Shown: positions 27,161 to 36,876, counted from the first letter of the stretch. The stretch is DNA of 64,000 nt from Streptomyces collinus (GCF_031348265.1 NZ_CP133771.1:1984001-2048000), one strand, 5' to 3'. Notes: a model not told the origin generated them from the letters alone. A program made the numbers and translations.

Positions 27161-28252
27161 CTATCCGACCACGCGCCCGTTCAGCACCACGCGGCGCGGC
27201 GCCGCCAGCACCCGTACATCGGCCCGCGGGTCCTCGTCGTAGACGACGAGGTCGGCCGGGGCGCCCTCGTCCAGGCCGGGACGGCCGAGCCAGGAGCGGG
27301 CCGTCCAGGTGCCCGCGGCGAGCGCCTCGACGGGCGGGATGCCGGCGGTGACGAGTTCGCCGACCTCGGCCGCGGCCAGGCCGTGCGCGAGGCCGCCGCC
27401 CGCGTCGGTGCCGACGAAGACCGGGATCCCGGCGTCGTAGGCGCTCCGGACCGTGTCGTAGCGGCGTTCGTGGAGCCTGCGCATATGGGCCGACCAGCGA
27501 GGGAACCTGCTCTCGCCGCCGTCCGCGAGCTGCGGGAAGGTGGCGATGTTGACCAGGGTCGGGACGATGGCGACGCCGCGTTCGGCGAACAGCGGGATGA
27601 GGTCCTCGGTCAGGCCCGTCGCGTGTTCGATGCAGTCGATGCCCGCCTCGACGAGGTCCTTGAGGGAGTCCTCGGAGAAGCAGTGCGCGGTCACCCGCGC
27701 GCCCAGCCGGTGGGCCTCGGCGATCGCCGCCTCGACGGCCTCGCGGGGCCAGCAGGCGGACAGGTCGCCGAGGTCGCGGTCGATCCAGTCGCCGACCAGC
27801 TTGACCCAGCCGTCGCCGCGCCGGGCCTCCTGGGCGACGTAGGCGACCAGATCCTCCGGCTCGATCTCCCAGGCGTAGTTGCGGATGTAGCGGCGGGTGC
27901 GGGCGATGTGCCGCCCGGCACGGATGATCTTCGGCAGGTCCTCGCGGTCGTCGATCCAGCGGGTGTCGGAAGGCGAGCCGGCGTCGCGGATGAGGAGGGT
28001 GCCCGCGTCCCGGTCGGTCAGGGCCTGCTTCTCCGCGACGTCCTCGGGGACCGGTCCGTGCCGGTCCAGTCCGACGTGGCAGTGCGCGTCGACGAGGCCG
28101 GGCAGGGCCCAGCCGACGACCGTGCGGACGTCGCGGGCGCCGGCGGGGCGGTCGTAGGAGATGCGGCCGTCGACCATCCACAGCTCGTCCCGGACGTCCT
28201 CGGGCCCGACGAGCACCCGCCCCTTCACGTGCAGCACCGTGCGATCGCTCAT
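27161..28252 (-). CDS. Amidohydrolase family metal-dependent hydrolase
   Basis: A 363-residue protein of the imidazolonepropionase/amidohydrolase-1 class. The metal-site motifs are in order: D-A-H-C-H-V-G (H57, H59), W-V-K-L-V-G-D-W with a possible carboxylated Lys, V-T-A-H-C-F-S, I-E-H-A-T-G-L and V-G-T-D-A-G-G-G. A small beta-sandwich is formed by the two ends (G-A-P-A-D-L-V-V-Y-D-E-D-P). ATG 28252 is favoured over an ATG 33 bases upstream because the protein then begins M-S-D-R-T-V-L-H-V, as is usual for the family. It is divergent from an aminotransferase gene across 131 bases. The substrate is unassigned; many such Streptomyces proteins act on cyclic amides or peptides. Confidence 0.88.
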   Translation of the reverse strand: MSDRTVLHVKGRVLVGPEDVRDELWMVDGRISYDRPAGARDVRTVVGWALPGLVDAHCHVGLDRHGPVPEDVAEKQALTDRDAGTLLIRDAGSPSDTRWIDDREDLPKIIRAGRHIARTRRYIRNYAWEIEPEDLVAYVAQEARRGDGWVKLVGDWIDRDLGDLSACWPREAVEAAIAEAHRLGARVTAHCFSEDSLKDLVEAGIDCIEHATGLTEDLIPLFAERGVAIVPTLVNIATFPQLADGGESRFPRWSAHMRRLHERRYDTVRSAYDAGIPVFVGTDAGGGLAHGLAAAEVGELVTAGIPPVEALAAGTWTARSWLGRPGLDEGAPADLVVYDEDPRADVRVLAAPRRVVLNGRVVG

Positions 28253-28383
28253 GTACCGCACCTTAGTGAGCCGGCCGCCCGGCATCGAAGGGGGATGGTG
28301 TCCCCGGGACGCGCCGCGTGGGGGCGCGAGGGCCGCCGGTTACCCTCGATGCGATCGAACCTGTGAGTGAAGAGAGCCCCACC

Positions 28384-29484
28384 GTGACGCATCCGTTTCT
28401 GGACCTGGCCCCGCTCGGCGCGGACCGCTTCGCCGCGATCGAGGACCGTGTGGCGCGGCTGCTGAGCACCGAGCAGGACGTCGTGATCATGCAGGGCGAG
28501 GCGCTGCTGCCGCTGGAGGGCGCGATCCGCGCCGCGGCCGGTCCGGGCACGACGGCGCTGAACGTCGTCACGGGGCCGTACGGGCAGACCTTCGGCGACT
28601 GGCTGCGGGACTGCGGCGCCGCGGTGACCGACCTGGCGGTGCCCTTCCACACCGCGGTGACGGCCGAGGAGATCCGGCAGGCCTTCGCCGAGCACCCGGA
28701 GATCGACTTCGTGTCGCTGGTGCACGCGGAGGCAGCGACCGGCAACACCAACCCGGTCGCGGAGATCGGCGAGGTCGTGCGGGCGCACGGGGCGCTGTTC
28801 TACCTGGACGCCGTGGCGTCGATCGGGGCCGAGCCGGTGCTGCCGGACGCGTGGGGCGTGGACCTGTGCGTGATCGGCGCGCAGAAGGCGATGGGCGGTC
28901 CGGCCGGGGTGTCGGCGGTGTCGGTGAGCGAGCGGGCCTGGGCGCGGATGGCGGCCAACCCGAAGGCCCCCCGACGGTCGTACCTGTCGCTCCTCGACTG
29001 GAAGGAGCGGTGGATCGACGGTGGCCGCAAGGCGCTGCTGCACGCGCCCGCGCAGCTGGAGATGCTGGCCCTGGAAGCGTGTGTGGAGCGGATCGAGGCG
29101 GCCGGTCTCGACGCGGTGATGGCCCGGCACGCGTCCGCCGCGGCGGCGACCCGGGCCGGTGCCATCGCGCTCGGCGGCGGTCTGGAGCCGTATGTGTACG
29201 AGGCGCGGGACGCGGCGCCCGTCGCCACAACGCTGCGGGCGCCGTCCGGGCTGGTGGCGTCGGAGCTGGTCCGGCGGGCCCTGACGGCGGACCCGGCCGT
29301 GCCGCTGGCCGCGGGCGGGGGTGCGCTGGCCAAGGAGATGATCCGGGTCAACCACTACGGCGCGGAGGCGACGCCCGGGGCCGTGCGCGCGAGTCTGGCG
29401 GCGCTGGGCGTGGCGCTCTCCGAGCAGGGGCTGTCGGTGGATGTGGAGGCGGCGCTGCGGGCCGTCGAGGGGGCGTGGCGGTAG
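28384..29484 (+). CDS. Class V aminotransferase (alanine-glyoxylate type)
   Basis: A 366-residue PLP enzyme of the serine-pyruvate/alanine-glyoxylate aminotransferase family. Visible elements are [10 protein letters not shown] near residue 40, the substrate-loop [21 protein letters not shown], and the Schiff-base lysine K168 in [12 protein letters not shown]. The C-terminal half ends M-I-R-V-N-H-Y-G. The GTG 28384 start follows GAGAG, and upstream residues in frame show no protein-like pattern. The reaction is probably an aminotransfer to glyoxylate or pyruvate. Nothing nearby fixes the pathway. Confidence 0.9.
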   Translation: MTHPFLDLAPLGADRFAAIEDRVARLLSTEQDVVIMQGEALLPLEGAIRAAAGPGTTALNVVTGPYGQTFGDWLRDCGAAVTDLAVPFHTAVTAEEIRQAFAEHPEIDFVSLVHAEAATGNTNPVAEIGEVVRAHGALFYLDAVASIGAEPVLPDAWGVDLCVIGAQKAMGGPAGVSAVSVSERAWARMAANPKAPRRSYLSLLDWKERWIDGGRKALLHAPAQLEMLALEACVERIEAAGLDAVMARHASAAAATRAGAIALGGGLEPYVYEARDAAPVATTLRAPSGLVASELVRRALTADPAVPLAAGGGALAKEMIRVNHYGAEATPGAVRASLAALGVALSEQGLSVDVEAALRAVEGAWR

Positions 29485-29621
29485 TCGTCGGCGGAGGCGG
29501 GAGGGGCCTCGCCCCCGCTGCGGCCCGGACGGCCTCGTCCTCCGGCGCCGGCCGGGCTGAAAGACGCCGGTCGGCGCCGTGGCCGGGGAACGGTGTCAGT
29601 GGTGCGTGCCATGCTCCCCGC

Positions 29622-30161
29622 ATGACCTCTGACACAACTGCCGGAGCCCCTCCGACCCTCCCCGACGGCCGTCCCGTGCCGCACCTGACCGGTGACGAGC
29701 GGGCCATGCTGGAGAGCTGGCTGGACTTCCACCGGGCCACGCTGGCGCTGAAGTGCGCCGGTCTGGACGACGCGCAGGCGCGGATCGCGGCGGCCGAGCC
29801 GTCGTCGCTGACCCTGCTCGGGCTGGTGCAGCACCTCGCGGAGGTCGAGCGGAACTGGTTTCAGCGGGTGGCCGGCGGGGTGCCCGTGGCGCCCGTGTTC
29901 GAGGACGCGACCGGCTACGCGCTCGATCCGGCGCGCGGGCTCGACGAGGCGCTCGGGATCTGGCGGCGGGAGATCGCGCGGGGGCGGGAGCTGTGCGCCG
30001 GGCTGCCGCTGGACCACGTCGGGCGGGTCGCCGAGGGGCCGGTGCCCGGGATGGAGGTCAGTCTGCGCTGGGTGCTCATCCACATGATCGAGGAGTACGC
30101 GCGGCACAACGGTCACGCCGATCTCCTGCGGGAACGCATCGACGGAGTGACCGGGGCCTGA
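29622..30161 (+). CDS. DinB-family (DUF664) protein
   Basis: A 179-residue four-helix DinB-fold protein. The metal-site histidines are in [12 protein letters not shown] and [14 protein letters not shown], the standard DUF664 pattern, with another conserved acidic helix in [11 protein letters not shown]. Relatives include mycothiol- or bacillithiol-dependent S-transferases, so a detoxification role is possible. ATG 29622 begins M-T-S-D-T-T-A-G, and a longer in-frame extension is only shadow of the aminotransferase gene. It precedes the AT-rich ect regulatory region. Confidence 0.87.
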   Translation: MTSDTTAGAPPTLPDGRPVPHLTGDERAMLESWLDFHRATLALKCAGLDDAQARIAAAEPSSLTLLGLVQHLAEVERNWFQRVAGGVPVAPVFEDATGYALDPARGLDEALGIWRREIARGRELCAGLPLDHVGRVAEGPVPGMEVSLRWVLIHMIEEYARHNGHADLLRERIDGVTGA

Positions 30162-30501
30162 ATTCCACGTGCTTTCCGTGCTATCTCACATGTAAGCTGG
30201 CACACAATTAATGAATTCTTTCAAGAACGGCTTCCCGTATTCTTCTGCCCGCTTTTCCCGGTCCTAAACACGCAGATTTTGAGGACACTCCGAGGGGAAA
30301 TTCTGGCAGCCCCCGGGAGGCCTACACGGCTGTGACGCGTTACACACTGTGACCATTTTGCCCGGGAATTACCGGACAATATCGGGCATCTCGCCGCCTC
30401 GATGCGTGAAGCCTCGCGCTCGCGCGATAACACAGACGGGGGCCATATGTAACCCCGATCGGCGATGCAATTTTGAATTTCGCTGGGTAAGTTCAATTCG
30501 C
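30162..30501 (+). promoter_or_regulatory. AT-rich 340-base regulatory region upstream of ectABCD
   Basis: This stretch is far richer in A and T than the rest of the window (for example CAATTAATGAATTC and GCAATTTTGAATTT) and contains no gene. CTGTGAC occurs twice at a 17-base interval (30330-30336 and 30347-30353). Between them GTGACGCGTTAC is an imperfect palindrome around ACGCGT. It must carry the osmotic-stress promoter of the ectoine operon. I could not place the start site; ectA has no good Shine-Dalgarno, so the message may be leaderless or weakly initiated. Confidence 0.7.
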
Positions 30502-31008
30502 ATGACTGCCGTACAAGCAGATCCGCAAATCGACCGCCCCACGGTGGCTGACGGAGCCGCGCTCTGGCGGATGGCGAAGGACTCGAAGGTTCTCGACCTG
30601 AACTCGTCCTACAGCTATCTGCTGTGGTGCCGTGACTTCGCCGCCACCTCGGCCGTCGCCCGCGACGAGCAGGGCGAGCCGATGGGTTTCATCACCGGGT
30701 ACGTGCGGCCGGACAGCCCGCACACCCTGCTGGTCTGGCAGGTGGCGGTGGACGAGGCCCACCGCGGGCGCGGACTGGCCGCCGCGCTGCTCGACGGCCT
30801 GGTCACACGGACCGCGGCCGAGCTGGAGGTGACGACGGTGGAGACCACCATCACCCCGGGCAACACCGCCTCGGAGCGCCTGTTCACGTCGTTCGCCGAG
30901 CGTCACGGCGCCCGGCTGGAGCGCGAGGTGCTGTTCGACACGGGCCTGTTCCCCGACGGGCCGCACGACGCAGAGGTGCTGTACCGCATCGGCCCCCTGC
31001 CCCACTGA
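30502..31008 (+). CDS. ectA: L-2,4-diaminobutyrate N-gamma-acetyltransferase EctA
   Basis: A 168-residue GNAT enzyme that acetylates L-2,4-diaminobutyrate, the second step of ectoine synthesis. Recognised by D-L-N-S-S-Y-S-Y-L-L-W-C-R-D-F, the EctA signature, and the acetyl-CoA loop H-R-G-R-G-L-A-A-A-L-L near residue 90. E-T-T-I-T-P-G-N-T-A-S-E-R-L-F is also family-specific. ATG 30502 is chosen because homology begins within 20 residues. No good ribosome-binding site is visible. It is first in ectABCD. Confidence 0.96.
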   Translation: MTAVQADPQIDRPTVADGAALWRMAKDSKVLDLNSSYSYLLWCRDFAATSAVARDEQGEPMGFITGYVRPDSPHTLLVWQVAVDEAHRGRGLAAALLDGLVTRTAAELEVTTVETTITPGNTASERLFTSFAERHGARLEREVLFDTGLFPDGPHDAEVLYRIGPLPH

Positions 31009-31066
31009 GACTTCCCGCCCCACCCACTCCCGCAGACTTCCCCCACGTACCGAGGAGCGATTCGTC

Positions 31067-32338
31067 GTGACCATCACCCAGCCCGACCTGAGCGTCTTCG
31101 AGACCGTCGAGTCCGAGGTGCGCAGCTACTGCCGCGGCTGGCCCACCGTCTTCGACCGTGCGGTGGGCAGCCGCATGTACGACGAGGACGGCCATGAGTA
31201 CCTCGACTTCTTCGCCGGAGCCGGGTCACTGAACTACGGGCACAACAACCCGGTCCTGAAACGCGCGCTGATCGACTACCTGGAGCGGGACGGCGTCACG
31301 CACGGGCTCGACATGTCGACCACCGCCAAGCGCACGTTCCTGGAGGCCTTCCAGAACCTGCTGCTGCGCCCGCGCGACCTGCCGTACAAGGTCATGTTCC
31401 CGGGCCCGACCGGCACCAACGCCGTGGAGGCCGCGCTGAAGCTGGCGCGCAAGGTGAAGGGGCGCGAGTCGATCGTGTCGTTCACCAACGCCTTCCACGG
31501 CATGTCGCTGGGCTCGCTGGCCGTGACCGGCAACGCCTTCAAGCGCGCCGGCGCCGGTATCCCGCTGGTCCACGGCACCCCGATGCCGTTCGACAACTAC
31601 TTCGACGGCACGGTCGAGGACTTCCTGTGGTTCGAGCGGCTCCTGGAGGACCAGGGCTCGGGCCTCAACAAGCCGGCCGCCGTGATCGTCGAGACCGTGC
31701 AGGGCGAGGGCGGCATCAACGTGGCCCGGCCCGAGTGGCTGCGCGCCCTGTCCGAGCTGTGCGAGCGGCAGGACATGCTGCTGATCGTCGACGACATCCA
31801 GATGGGCTGCGGCCGTACCGGCGCGTTCTTCTCCTTCGAGGAGGCGGGCATCGTGCCGGACATCGTCACCGTCTCGAAGTCGATCAGCGGTTACGGCATG
31901 CCCATGTCGCTGTGCCTGTTCAAGCCCGAGCTGGACGTCTGGGAGCCCGGCGAGCACAACGGCACCTTCCGCGGCAACAACCCTGCGTTCGTCACGGCCA
32001 CCGCGACCCTGGAGACGTACTGGGCCGACGGTTCCGCCATGGAGAAGCAGACCCGCAAGCGCGGCGAGCAGGTCGAGCAGGCGCTGATCTCCATCACCGA
32101 GGAGAACCTGGCCGACGTGAAGGAGTACCGGGGCCGCGGCCTGGTGTGGGGCATGGAGTTCCACGACAAGGCCCGCGCCGGCAAGGTCGCCAAGCGCGCC
32201 TTCGAGCTCGGACTGCTCATCGAGACGTCCGGCCCGGAGAGCGAGGTCGTGAAGCTGCTCCCGGCGCTCACCATCACGCCCGAGGAGCTGGACGAGGGCC
32301 TGAGCATGCTGGCCCGCGCCGTCCGAGAGACCGCCTGA
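31067..32338 (+). CDS. ectB: L-2,4-diaminobutyrate aminotransferase EctB
   Basis: A 423-residue class III PLP transaminase that converts aspartate semialdehyde and glutamate to diaminobutyrate, the first ectoine step. [40 protein letters not shown] and the PLP lysine K271 in [10 protein letters not shown] are all as expected. GTG 31067 has GAGGAG ten bases upstream. It is separated by 58 bases from ectA and 44 from ectC. Length is typical. Confidence 0.97.
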   Translation: MTITQPDLSVFETVESEVRSYCRGWPTVFDRAVGSRMYDEDGHEYLDFFAGAGSLNYGHNNPVLKRALIDYLERDGVTHGLDMSTTAKRTFLEAFQNLLLRPRDLPYKVMFPGPTGTNAVEAALKLARKVKGRESIVSFTNAFHGMSLGSLAVTGNAFKRAGAGIPLVHGTPMPFDNYFDGTVEDFLWFERLLEDQGSGLNKPAAVIVETVQGEGGINVARPEWLRALSELCERQDMLLIVDDIQMGCGRTGAFFSFEEAGIVPDIVTVSKSISGYGMPMSLCLFKPELDVWEPGEHNGTFRGNNPAFVTATATLETYWADGSAMEKQTRKRGEQVEQALISITEENLADVKEYRGRGLVWGMEFHDKARAGKVAKRAFELGLLIETSGPESEVVKLLPALTITPEELDEGLSMLARAVRETA

Positions 32339-32382
32339 CACAGCACCGAGAGCACCACCCATCTAGGAGGCATCGCAGCACC

Positions 32383-32781
32383 GTGATTGTCCGTTCGTTC
32401 AAGGAGATCGAAGGTACCGACCGGCACGTGAAGGCGGCGTCCGGTACGTGGGAGAGCAAGCGCATCGTCCTCGCCAAGGAGAAGGTCGGCTTCTCCCTGC
32501 ACGAGACGGTCCTCTACGCGGGTACGGAGACGTCGATGTGGTACGCGAACCACATCGAGGCCGTCGTCTGCACGGAGGGCGAGGCCGAGCTGACCGACCA
32601 CGAGACCGGGCTGACGCACACCATCACGCCCGGCACCATGTACCTCCTGGACGGGCACGAGAGGCACACGCTGCGGGTCAAGCAGGACTTCCGCTGCCTC
32701 TGCGTGTTCAACCCGCCCGTGACCGGACGGGAGGACCACGACGAGAACGGCGTATACCCGCTGCTCACCGAGGAGGTGTGA
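32383..32781 (+). CDS. ectC: L-ectoine synthase EctC
   Basis: A 132-residue cupin that cyclises N-gamma-acetyl-diaminobutyrate to ectoine. [10 protein letters not shown] near the N-terminus, the metal-binding E-A-V-V-C-T-E-G-E, and D-G-H-E-R-H-T-L-R with the second cupin His are all present. The protein ends [15 protein letters not shown] lies a little over ten bases before GTG 32383. It is directly followed by ectD after seven bases, making hydroxyectoine production translationally close to ectoine production. Confidence 0.97.
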   Translation: MIVRSFKEIEGTDRHVKAASGTWESKRIVLAKEKVGFSLHETVLYAGTETSMWYANHIEAVVCTEGEAELTDHETGLTHTITPGTMYLLDGHERHTLRVKQDFRCLCVFNPPVTGREDHDENGVYPLLTEEV

Positions 32782-32788
32782 CGTTTCC

Positions 32789-33697
32789 ATGACCGCCACC
32801 ACCGACACCACCACCGGTATCCCGGACCTCTATCCCAGTCGCGGTGCCACCGAGGCACTGACCCCGCGCCAGGACCCGGTCGTCTGGGGCGCACCCGACG
32901 CCCCGGGCCCGGTCGACCCGGCCGACCTGCTGTCCTTCGAGCGCGACGGCTTCCTGGCCATCGACGAGCTCATCACCGAGGACGAGGTCGCCGTCTACCG
33001 GAACGAGCTCAACCGGCTGGTGCACGACCCGGACATGCGGGCCGACGAGCGGTCGATCGTCGAGCCGAAGTCCAAGGAGATCCGCACGGTCTTCGAGGTG
33101 CACAAGATCAGTGAGGTGTTCGCCCGGCTGGTCCGCGACGAGCGGGTCGTCGGACGGGCGCGGCAGATCCTCGGCTCGGACGTGTACGTCCACCAGTCGC
33201 GGATCAACGTCAAGCCGGGGTTCGGCGCCAGCGGCTTCTACTGGCACTCGGACTTCGAGACGTGGCACGCCGAGGACGGTCTGCCGCGGATGCGCACGGT
33301 GTCGGTCTCGATCGCGCTGACCGAGAACTACGACACCAACGGCGGTCTCATGATCATGCCGGGGTCGCACAAGACGTTCCTCGGGTGTGCGGGTGAGACG
33401 CCGAAGGACAACTACAAGAAGTCGCTGCAGATGCAGGACGCGGGCACGCCGTCGGACGAGGCGCTGACCCAGATGGCCACGCGGCACGGCATCAAGTTGT
33501 TCACGGGCAAGGCCGGTTCGGCGACGTGGTTCGACTGCAACGCCATGCACGGTTCCGGCGACAACATCACGCCGTTCCCGCGCAGCAACGTGTTCATCGT
33601 GTTCAACAGCGTGGAGAACACGGCGGTGGAACCGTTCGCGGCGCCGGTGCGGCGGCCGGAGTTCATCGGCGCGCGGGACTTCACGCCGGTGCAGTGA
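32789..33697 (+). CDS. ectD: Ectoine 5-hydroxylase EctD
   Basis: A 302-residue Fe(II)/2-oxoglutarate dioxygenase that makes 5-hydroxyectoine. The iron ligands are H153 and D155 in F-Y-W-H-S-D-F-E-T-W-H and H254 in N-A-M-H-G-S-G-D-N. The EctD consensus F-Y-W-H-S-D-F-E-T-W-H-x-E-D-G-x-P is intact. Length is in the normal range. AGGAGG lies at the end of ectC, a suitable distance before the ATG. A long perfect hairpin follows the stop codon and closes the operon. Confidence 0.97.
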   Translation: MTATTDTTTGIPDLYPSRGATEALTPRQDPVVWGAPDAPGPVDPADLLSFERDGFLAIDELITEDEVAVYRNELNRLVHDPDMRADERSIVEPKSKEIRTVFEVHKISEVFARLVRDERVVGRARQILGSDVYVHQSRINVKPGFGASGFYWHSDFETWHAEDGLPRMRTVSVSIALTENYDTNGGLMIMPGSHKTFLGCAGETPKDNYKKSLQMQDAGTPSDEALTQMATRHGIKLFTGKAGSATWFDCNAMHGSGDNITPFPRSNVFIVFNSVENTAVEPFAAPVRRPEFIGARDFTPVQ

Positions 33698-33703
33698 CCG
33701 TGT

Positions 33704-33762
33704 GACAGAACTGCCGGGTGGGGCCTCCTCGTGTGGGACGGGAGGCCCCACCCGGTTCTGTC
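33704..33762. terminator. Bidirectional hairpin between ectD and a convergent aminotransferase
   Basis: CCGGGTGGGGCCTCC at 33714-33728 pairs perfectly with 33741-33755. Flanking bases GACAGAAC and GTTCTGTC add an outer stem. It touches the stop codon of the minus-strand gene, so it can serve both convergent transcripts. Confidence 0.88.
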
Positions 33763-34813
33763 ATGCCGCCAGGACCTCCAGCAGCCGGTCCACGTCCGCG
33801 GGCGTGTTGTACAGGTGGAACGCGGCCCGCAGGTTCCCGGCCCGGTTCGAGACCTCGATGCCCGCCCGGCTCAGTTCGCCCTGCCGGTGGCCGAGCCCCG
33901 GCACCGACACGATCGCCGAGCCCGGTGCGGGCACCGGCTCTCGGCCCAGCCCGGCGAGCCCGGCACGGAAGCGGTCCGCGAGGCCGACGTCATGGCCGTG
34001 CACGACGTCGACGCCGATCTCTTCCAGCAGCTCCAGTGAGGCGCGCAGCCCCGCGTAGGTGAAGAGGGCGGGGCTGACGTCGAACCGCCGTGCGGAGTGG
34101 GCGAGTTCCGCCACGGGGCCGTAGCAGCTGTCCCACGGGACCTCACCGGCGACCCAGCCCGCGAGCAGCGGTGTGAGCCCGCCGAAGTCCTGCGGGGCGA
34201 CGAAGAACGAGGCCCCGTGCGGGCCCATGAGCCATTTGAAGCCGACGGCGGCGAGGAAGTCGTCGGCTCCGGCCTCCATCGGCAGCCAGCCGGCCGACTG
34301 CGAGGCGTCGACGTAGGTACGGGCACCGTGGGCCCGGGCCGCGGCACGCACGGACGGCAGGTCGGCGAGGCGGCCGTCGGCGGACTGCGCGGCGCTGACC
34401 GCGACGAGCGCGGTACCGGGGCGGACGGACTCGGCGAGCCGTTCCAGGGGGACGGCCCGCACCTTGAGGTCGCCGCGCACATGGAACGGGTTCACCAGGG
34501 ACGCGAAGTCGCCCTCCACCGTGAGGACTTCGGCGCCGGCGGGCAGCGAGGCGGCGATCAGCGCACCGTACTCGGCGACCGAGGCCCCGGTCGCGACGCG
34601 CTCGGCCGGGACGCCGGCCAGCCGGGCGAAGGACGCGCGGGCGGCCTCCACGTCCTCGTAGAGGGGACCCAGGGGCGAGCCCTCGGCGCGCATCCGCACC
34701 GCCTGCTGCACGGCGGTGACGGTACGGGCGGGCAGCAGCCCGTTGCTCGCGGTGTTGAGGTAGGTGTGCTTCGGGGTGAACTCGGCACGGACGAGGTTCT
34801 CGAAGGTCTCCAT
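33761..34813 (-). CDS. Class V aminotransferase (cysteine desulfurase-like)
   Basis: A 350-residue PLP enzyme of the SufS/NifS-like aminotransferase V group. T-Y-L-N-T-A-S-N-G-L-L-P near the N-terminus is the typical opening. Y-V-D-A-S-Q-S-A-G-W-L-P and the PLP lysine K193 in V-G-F-K-W-L-M-G-P-H-G-A-S follow. The conserved cysteine loop of true cysteine desulfurases is not evident. ATG 34813 (M-E-T-F-E-N-L) is preferred to an ATG 36 bases earlier, since homology usually begins there. Function is likely an aminotransferase or epimerase of unknown substrate. It is adjacent to but convergent with the ectoine genes. Confidence 0.87.
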   Translation of the reverse strand: METFENLVRAEFTPKHTYLNTASNGLLPARTVTAVQQAVRMRAEGSPLGPLYEDVEAARASFARLAGVPAERVATGASVAEYGALIAASLPAGAEVLTVEGDFASLVNPFHVRGDLKVRAVPLERLAESVRPGTALVAVSAAQSADGRLADLPSVRAAARAHGARTYVDASQSAGWLPMEAGADDFLAAVGFKWLMGPHGASFFVAPQDFGGLTPLLAGWVAGEVPWDSCYGPVAELAHSARRFDVSPALFTYAGLRASLELLEEIGVDVVHGHDVGLADRFRAGLAGLGREPVPAPGSAIVSVPGLGHRQGELSRAGIEVSNRAGNLRAAFHLYNTPADVDRLLEVLAA

Positions 34814-34909
34814 GGGACCACTCTGCGTCCCCCGGATCTCCCCGTCCATTGCCGATTTCTGCGTGATGCCGCTAAGGAGCGCTTATGGATGCGCTCCGAG
34901 CTGGGCGTT

Positions 34910-35626
34910 TCAGCGCTGGGGCACGGCGCAGCCGTCCGGGCCGCAGGCGTCCGCGTCCTCGCCGCCGTCGACGATCTCCAGGGGCGGGCGGTCCTTGTAC
35001 GCCTGGGTCAGGGCCTGGGCGAAGACCTCGGCGGGCTGGGCGCCGGAGACTCCGTACGTGCGGTCGAGCACGAAGAACGGCACACCGCTCGCGCCGAGCT
35101 GCGCGGCCTCCCGCTCGTCGGCGCGCACGTCGTCGGCGTACGCCTCCGCGTCGGCGAGCACCGCCCGGACGGCCGCCGTCTCCAGTCCGGCGGCGGCGGC
35201 GAGTTCCACGAGCCGCTCGTCGTCGTCGAAGACGGAGCGCTCCTCGGCGAAGTTGGCCCGGTACAGCAGGTCGAGCAGCTGCTCCTGGCGGTTGTGCTCC
35301 TTGGCGAAGTGCAGCAGGCGGTGCATGTCGAAGGTGCTGCCGTGGTCGCGGCCCCGGGTGCGGTAGTCGAGGCCCTCGGCGGCGGCCTGGGCGCCCAGGT
35401 TGTCCTCCCCGGCCTCGGCCTGCGCGGCACTCATCCCGTACTTCTTGGTGAGCATCGTGATCACGGGCTGGACGTCACCCTTGGCGCGGCCCGGGTCCAG
35501 CTCGAAGGAGCGGTGCACCACCTCGACGTCGTCGCGGTACGGGAAGTCCCGCAGCGCCTTCTCGAAGCGGGCCTTGCCCACGTAGCACCAGGGGCAGGCG
35601 ATGTCGCTCCAGATCTCGACGCGCAT
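34910..35626 (-). CDS. FrnE-like DsbA-family oxidoreductase
   Basis: A 238-residue cytosolic thioredoxin-fold protein with the active-site C11-P-W-C14 in D-I-A-C-P-W-C-Y-V-G-K. The helical insertion contains T-F-D-M-H-R-L-L-H-F-A-K-E, and the cis-proline loop is G-V-P-F-F-V-L-D. These features mark the FrnE/2-hydroxychromene-2-carboxylate isomerase-like branch. C-terminal A-C-G-P-D-G-C adds two cysteines. ATG 35626 follows GGAGAG; a longer opening at 35680 is possible but less protein-like. There is no signal peptide. Confidence 0.9.
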   Translation of the reverse strand: MRVEIWSDIACPWCYVGKARFEKALRDFPYRDDVEVVHRSFELDPGRAKGDVQPVITMLTKKYGMSAAQAEAGEDNLGAQAAAEGLDYRTRGRDHGSTFDMHRLLHFAKEHNRQEQLLDLLYRANFAEERSVFDDDERLVELAAAAGLETAAVRAVLADAEAYADDVRADEREAAQLGASGVPFFVLDRTYGVSGAQPAEVFAQALTQAYKDRPPLEIVDGGEDADACGPDGCAVPQR

Positions 35627-35700
35627 GTCTCGGCTCTCTCCAGGTCGTACGGGTACGGAGACTCCCTCCGCCAGGTGCATGAACGTTCAAGCAGGCCGCT

Positions 35701-36195
35701 TCATTCCCCGGGCAGGACGAACCGCATCCGCAGGTGGTGGTCTCCCGGCCCGGCCGGTTCCGGGACCCAGCCCTGCCGCCGGTAGAACCCCTGCGCCCGC
35801 ACGTTGTCCACGTGCACGTCGAGCACGGCCGTACGCCTGCCGTCGGCCTGCCACTCCTCCACACAGGCCCTGTGCAGCGCGCTGCCGACCCCATGGCGCC
35901 AGTGGTCGGGGTCGACGTGGAACTGGAACAGTTTCACCGTGTCCGCAGGGGTGTCCTCGGGGACGCGGAAGGAGGCCAGGCCGACGATGCGGCCCCCTTC
36001 CACGACGCACAGCACCCGGCCGTCCGGCCGGGTGAGGGCGCTGTGCCAGGTGGCGGACCAGTCGGTGCCGTCCTGCGGCAGCCCGTCGGGGTAGTACGTG
36101 GCCCGGGCCCGTGCGTGGAGTGCGACGACGTCCGCCACCTCGGCGGGCAGGGCGGTGCGGATCACACGGTCGGAGGTCAGTCGGTCGTTGATCAT
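35701..36195 (-). CDS. GNAT family N-acetyltransferase
   Basis: A 164-residue GNAT. The central motif A is H-V-D-P-D-H-W-R-H-G-V-G-S-A-L-H, with the acetyl-CoA pyrophosphate loop R-H-G-V-G-S. The C-terminal block V-D-N-V-R-A-Q-G-F-Y-R-R-Q-G-W is the canonical motif B tail. ATG 36195 is the only plausible start. It is 74 bases downstream of the FrnE-like gene's ATG region and in the same direction. Substrate unknown. Confidence 0.9.
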   Translation of the reverse strand: MINDRLTSDRVIRTALPAEVADVVALHARARATYYPDGLPQDGTDWSATWHSALTRPDGRVLCVVEGGRIVGLASFRVPEDTPADTVKLFQFHVDPDHWRHGVGSALHRACVEEWQADGRRTAVLDVHVDNVRAQGFYRRQGWVPEPAGPGDHHLRMRFVLPGE

Positions 36196-36240
36196 GCAAT
36201 GGATGACGAGACCGGCCGGGAAGCGGTTCCCGGCCGGGCC

Positions 36241-36849
36241 TCAGCTGCCGTCGCGCAGATCGTCCGGCCAGGCCGGCCTGAACTCGATGTGGTCGTACGT
36301 CACCACGCAGCCCTCCCCCATCGGGGACTGGGCCATGAAGCCGACCAGGGCCGCGTCCGTCTCCTTCTCCTCGCCGAGCGTGAAGAGCCGGATGAAGGTC
36401 CAGCGTTCGCCGTCGCGGGAGGCGTGGAAGGCGAAGGCGCGGCCGGTGCGGCTCACCCGCAGCCAGACGGAACTGCCCTCCACGGTGAAGGAGTTGGCGT
36501 CGTCGGAGTGACCCCGGGTCACCACCGTGCAGACGGTGGGGACGTCCGGGGAGTACTCCAGGCAGAGCTTGGCCCAGGCCCGCTCCCCCACGTGGACGTA
36601 GAGCACCCCGGCGTCGAAGGCCGCGCCGAACCCGACGGTGACCTTGGCGATCAGCTGGAAGTCGCCCTCCGGCGCCCCGAGCAGCCGGGGCGCGTCGGAC
36701 GCGGGGTCCAGCCCCTCACCGGTGGGCGGCACGAACCGGTCCTGCCGTGCCCCGGCCCACCCGGTGAGCACGCCGTCCTCGTAGGACCAGTGACCATCGG
36801 GCCCGTAGGTGCGCAGGGGGAACGGGAGTTCGGAAATCTCGAGATCCAT
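36241..36849 (-). CDS. DUF1349 (concanavalin-like) family protein
   Basis: A 202-residue beta-sandwich protein of the DUF1349 family, a concanavalin-like lectin/glucanase fold. Motifs are L-I-A-K-V-T-V-G-F-G-A-A-F-D-A-G, W-A-K-L-C-L-E-Y-S-P, and W-L-R-V-S-R-T-G-R-A-F-A-F-H-A-S-R-D-G. The start at ATG 36849 (M-D-L-E-I-S-E-L-P-F) is preferred over an upstream in-frame ATG at 36933, which falls in an interspersed repeat. It may bind carbohydrate; no catalytic residues are assigned. No signal peptide. Confidence 0.86.
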   Translation of the reverse strand: MDLEISELPFPLRTYGPDGHWSYEDGVLTGWAGARQDRFVPPTGEGLDPASDAPRLLGAPEGDFQLIAKVTVGFGAAFDAGVLYVHVGERAWAKLCLEYSPDVPTVCTVVTRGHSDDANSFTVEGSSVWLRVSRTGRAFAFHASRDGERWTFIRLFTLGEEKETDAALVGFMAQSPMGEGCVVTYDHIEFRPAWPDDLRDGS

Positions 36850-36876
36850 TCGACCGAGTCTCCCAGGTCCGACCTC

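Noticed and set aside
30485..30490. GGGTAA before ectA as a sigma-B -10
   Set aside because: No GNNT-type -35 was found at a 14-16 base spacing.
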